This document shows positions 61,065-64,000 of a DNA stretch of 64,000 nt, piece after piece. The notes beneath the pieces are model-generated. The model saw nothing but the letters and a program-made list of their open reading frames with translations, ran no database searches and had not been told where the DNA came from. Location of the stretch: assembly GCA_032191425.1 (NCBI GenBank), contig CM063441.1, forward strand, positions 33,491,067-33,555,066, written 5' to 3'. The first letter of the stretch is position 1, and the number at the start of each line of letters is the position of its first letter. The translations under genes and the position numbers were made by a program. This DNA is from Lymantria dispar (Eukaryota > Arthropoda > Insecta > Lepidoptera > Erebidae).

Positions 61065-61143
61065 CTAGCGTTGTAAATATCCCTCCTATTACGAAGGAGG
61101 CTCGAGCCCAGCAGTGGGACGTATATAAGCCGAAATTATGATA
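61065..61143 (+). mobile_element. SINE family S 3' end before (AT)n
   Basis: GGAGGCTCGAGCCCAGCAGT, GGGACGTATATAAGCCGAAA, then GATAGTGATGAAATATATAT. Confidence 0.65.
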
Positions 61144-61149
61144 GTGATG

Positions 61150-61299
<150 letters not shown>

Positions 61300-61584
61300 A
61301 GTCCATTAATACAAATCTGCGACGCCTGCTTGATTTTCATCTTTGACCACCTATTAATGCAAAAAATGATTTTGACATCACAAATTTCTTAACAGGGTGA
61401 CTGTCTGAATCAAAAAATTAATTAATTTTTCCCTTAATATGTGGCACTCTTAAAGTTTTATAACAATCTGTGGTATTGTATTTCAGCTTACACTTTCGAG
61501 GATAAAAAAGTAAAGTTACAAAAGAAAGAAAGATAAGGCCTATAAACTTAATGCTAAACATAAAGTAACATTGTAAATAAAACT

Positions 61585-61690
61585 AGGGATTTTATCGCGG
61601 TTGTATTTCATTTTTGATTGTCCAACGTTTCAAACACTTTCCAGTCGTAAACAGTTTACTTATACCATAGTTTAATTTACAATTTAATAC
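61585..61690. mobile_element. Palindromic MITE family, partial
   Basis: AGGGATTTTATCGCGGTTGT, CAACGTTTCAAACACTTTCC, ATACTTGCGTAGACATCAGA. Confidence 0.45.
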
Positions 61691-61944
61691 TTGCGTAGAC
61701 ATCAGAAAACAAAAATGTCAAAATGAAATCGCAAGGTGGATTAGCAGCGCTACCAAATAGTTTCAATAGACAATATTATAGTTTGAAATAGATATAGGTA
61801 TATATCTTCAAAAGCGATTAAGACGGCAAGTGATTAAGCAATTAATAGTAATTACCTACTGTAACTATGATAATTATAATATCTGGTAATGACTTAGGCT
61901 TGGTGTAATAGTATCCAATTATATTGAATAGTTGTTATATGAAA

Positions 61945-62000
61945 TACTAACCAGCCGCATTCGCTTTGCTTCGATTTCGTTATCTTTCCTCCAAACTTTC
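61945..62000 (-). mobile_element. Helitron 3' end remnant
   Basis: ACCAGCCGCATTCGCTTTGC TTCGATTTCG resembles the reversed CGAAGCGAAGCGAGGGCGGG end. Confidence 0.35.
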
Positions 62001-62058
62001 ATATCGGTTCATACATCCCAACACTGAGCTCGAGCCTCCTCCATTATAGGAAGTAAAT
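62000..62058 (-). mobile_element. SINE family S 3' fragment cut by LINE
   Basis: GTTCATACATCCCAACACTG, CGAGCCTCCTCCATTATAGG, AAGTAAATTGAA, then R1-like 3'UTR. Confidence 0.5.
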
Positions 62059-62061
62059 TGA

Positions 62062-62238
62062 ATCCGCGGGTGACCGGACCGGGGCTTTTAGTCCGTCACC
62101 TCCAGAGAGGCTGGCCACACGACAGCGACCGACGTCTCGGGAAAGAGACGTCGAGAGGAGAGGATACCCCCTCAAGGTATTCTGTCGGGTCCAGCACTGA
62201 AGACAAGGAACTCGGTGCCGGTGGTCGCTCCAACAACT
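62062..62238 (+). mobile_element. R1-like LINE 3'UTR, both ends missing
   Basis: GCGGGTGACCGGACCGGGGC, AGACGTCGAGAGGAGAGGAT, TCGGTGCCGGTGGTCGCTCC. Confidence 0.7.
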
Positions 62239-62298
62239 CCGTCATCACACGGACAGGATGCCTCCACATTTTAAATCTTCAATATATAAATTTTCCTT

Positions 62299-62374
62299 GA
62301 TGGACTAAGAATACAAATCACCACCACCTTTCTTGGCCGTGGGTGTCGTAAAAGATGACGTCACCACACGGATA
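62299..62374 (+). mobile_element. SINE family S 5' fragment
   Basis: GATGGACTAAGAATACAAAT, TTGGCCGTGGGTGTCGTAAA, then GTCACCACACGG in reverse: a short inverted junction. Confidence 0.5.
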
Positions 62375-62607
62375 TATCTTTAATAATCTTTATTAGTTAA
62401 AAAAGTAATGTTACAGTAATCTCCTTATATTAAACATATGAGAAACCAAGGAGTGCTTTGGCATTCGTACTAGGATACCCTGTGTCACGAATGCCGTCAC
62501 CTTTCCTCGTAATCTATCATCTAAGTTACATATTTTAAAATAAAATTGCAGAATTTCAATTTGATGTAAGAAGATAAGGAATCCAAATAGGAAAAAATAG
62601 TGTCCGT

Positions 62608-62658
62608 ATACGTGTGTGTGTGAGTGTGTGTGTGAGCGTGCGTGTATGTGTGTGTATT
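62608..62658. repeat. (GT)n microsatellite
   Basis: Imperfect GTGTGTGAGTGTGTGTG run just past the 3' end of the LINE to its right. Confidence 0.85.
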
Positions 62659-62672
62659 TATTTAGCGTAGTA

Positions 62673-64000
62673 CTATTTTATAATAGTGAACAGTAGCTCG
62701 GTGTCTTCATAGCTTAGAGATTTTAGCCAATTTTCTACGGTTCTTTTACATTCATATCGGGAGAGACTGAAGATATTTAGACGACTATTAGTGATATTAT
62801 AAAGCTGTGAGCCTAGTATCCAGAAGTGATGCTCAGCAAAGGCAGTTCTATGTCTCACTGTATTGCAAACTCTCGCCTTTTTACGTTTGTGAATTCTTGG
62901 AATAGAAATGTATGGCACCAGGTGGTGCATATGGATAATCACTTGCAAGACAAAGAGCTGCCGTACTGTGAGCAAACCACTTTCCTGATACAGGAGTGTG
63001 GTTGAATAACGGAAACATTTTTTAAAAATAACCTTTATTATTGCTCTTTGGGCCCTTTCTATTCTCAACATATTAGTCTTGTAAGTACCACCCCATGCTG
63101 TAATACAGTAACTGAGTACTGGTTGCCCGATTGCATAATATACCATTTTTAGTGTGTTTGTTTTAGCAGTATTTCTCAGTCTCTTAAAGATGAAGATTAG
63201 GTTCCGAATCCGGTTTACTAAACTATCAATTTGATTTTTCCAGCTCAGCGTACCGTCAATATTGACACCTAGATATTTAATTACAGAAGTTTTAGTAATA
63301 GTTTGACAGTTGCAAGTAGTAATTGAAGAGCAAGTATGTAATTTTATAGAGATTGTCTCGTCTCTTGGCTGACTCCTGTCACTACATGCAAATGTTATAT
63401 ATATTTAGACTTTGCCGAGTTTAATGTGAGCAGATGTTTGTCTAACCAGTGTTTTACTATTTGCAATGCATTTTCAGCATGCATTTGTGTTTCCTTCCAA
63501 TCACGTCCATCTATAAGCAACACAGTATCGTCAGCATATGAAATTATTTTAGTGTGAGGAATTACCAGGTTACATAGGTTATTAATGTATATCAGAAAAA
63601 GTGTTGGGCCCAATACACTGCCCTGGGGTACTCCACACGTGATCTTCAGTTCACTGCTAATGTAAGACTCAATTTTTACATATTGCATCCTTTCAGATAA
63701 ATAGTCTCTGAAAATGTCAAGTACAACACCTCGGATTCCAATAGCCTCTAACTTATCTATTAGAAGAGACGTTGAAACCGTATCGAACGCCTTAGACAGA
63801 TCCAAAAATATGCCAATAACTTTCTTCTTTGAATCCAAACATTTCCACAACATTGTTTGTCAGTTCAAGTACAGCATCCTCGGTTGAAGGTCCCCTTCTA
63901 AAGCCAAATTGATTCTCTGATAGGATATTGCATCGGTCTAAATAAGCAATAAGACGTTTGTTCAAAGCTTTTACAAAGATTTTTGACAGTGCCGTTAACC
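62673..64000 (-). pseudogene. CR1/Jockey-group LINE ORF2, running off the right edge
   Basis: From the edge leftward: LSKIFVKALNKRLIAYLDRC, NILSENQFGFRRGPSTEDAV, then LDLSKAFDTVSTSLLIDKLE, GVPQGSVLGPTLFLIYIN, SYADDTVLL with intact YADD, and after RT VIKYLGVNIDGTLSWKNQID and QPVLSYCITAWGGTYKTNML, stopping at 62673. At least two frameshifts are visible, at about 63845 and in the TATATATA run near 63400, so the copy is dead although otherwise well kept. The upstream part is outside the window. Confidence 0.9.

Noticed and set aside
62608..62658. Possible regulatory GT tract
   Set aside because: Plain microsatellite next to a LINE end; no other support.

Overview
The window reads as nuclear DNA of a lepidopteran (moth or butterfly). 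It is AT-rich, has small exons in long introns, and is packed with insect-type transposable elements: RTE-like LINEs ending in (TGA)n, R1-type LINEs with poly-A tails, CR1/Jockey-like LINEs, nonautonomous Helitrons, hAT MITEs and several SINE-like families. The species cannot be named from sequence alone. No bacterial operons, CRISPR arrays or rRNA genes were seen.

One protein-coding host gene is well supported. It lies on the minus strand from 34808 (ATG) to 7337 (stop) and encodes peptidylglycine alpha-hydroxylating monooxygenase (PHM), the copper enzyme that starts C-terminal amidation of neuropeptides. Nine coding exons totalling 1002 nt (333 codons plus stop) join in phase at GT-AG sites, and all six copper ligands are present. 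The eight introns (about 0.6 to 7 kb) hold most of the repeats in the left half. Upstream of the ATG there is a plausible TATA box. A 5'-truncated R1-like LINE sits about 0.66 kb upstream.

Layout: 1-7.3 kb is intergenic, with a LINE-type 3' end, a Helitron, a TIR element, an AT-rich tandem array and an RTE fragment. From 7.3 to 34.8 kb is the PHM gene. Its introns carry a three-level nest (hAT MITE in hAT in SINE), a 0.46 kb inverted-repeat pair, two near-identical R1-like LINE tails, a decayed poly-A LINE, a Helitron helicase (PIF1-type) remnant, and many copies of a SINE whose 3' end resembles the RTE LINE. From 35 to 64 kb is intergenic sequence with R1-like LINE tails, Helitrons, two long foldback hairpins, one tRNA-Val(AAC) gene on the minus strand at 50703-50775, an RTE LINE with a mutated catalytic motif, and a CR1/Jockey-like LINE running off the right edge.

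I found no convincing new multi-gene system. The most interesting points are the LINE 3' ends lying within about 20 nt of two PHM splice donors, the SINE/RTE shared 3' end, long inverted repeats able to form dsRNA, and a MITE dense in TATCGATA sites.
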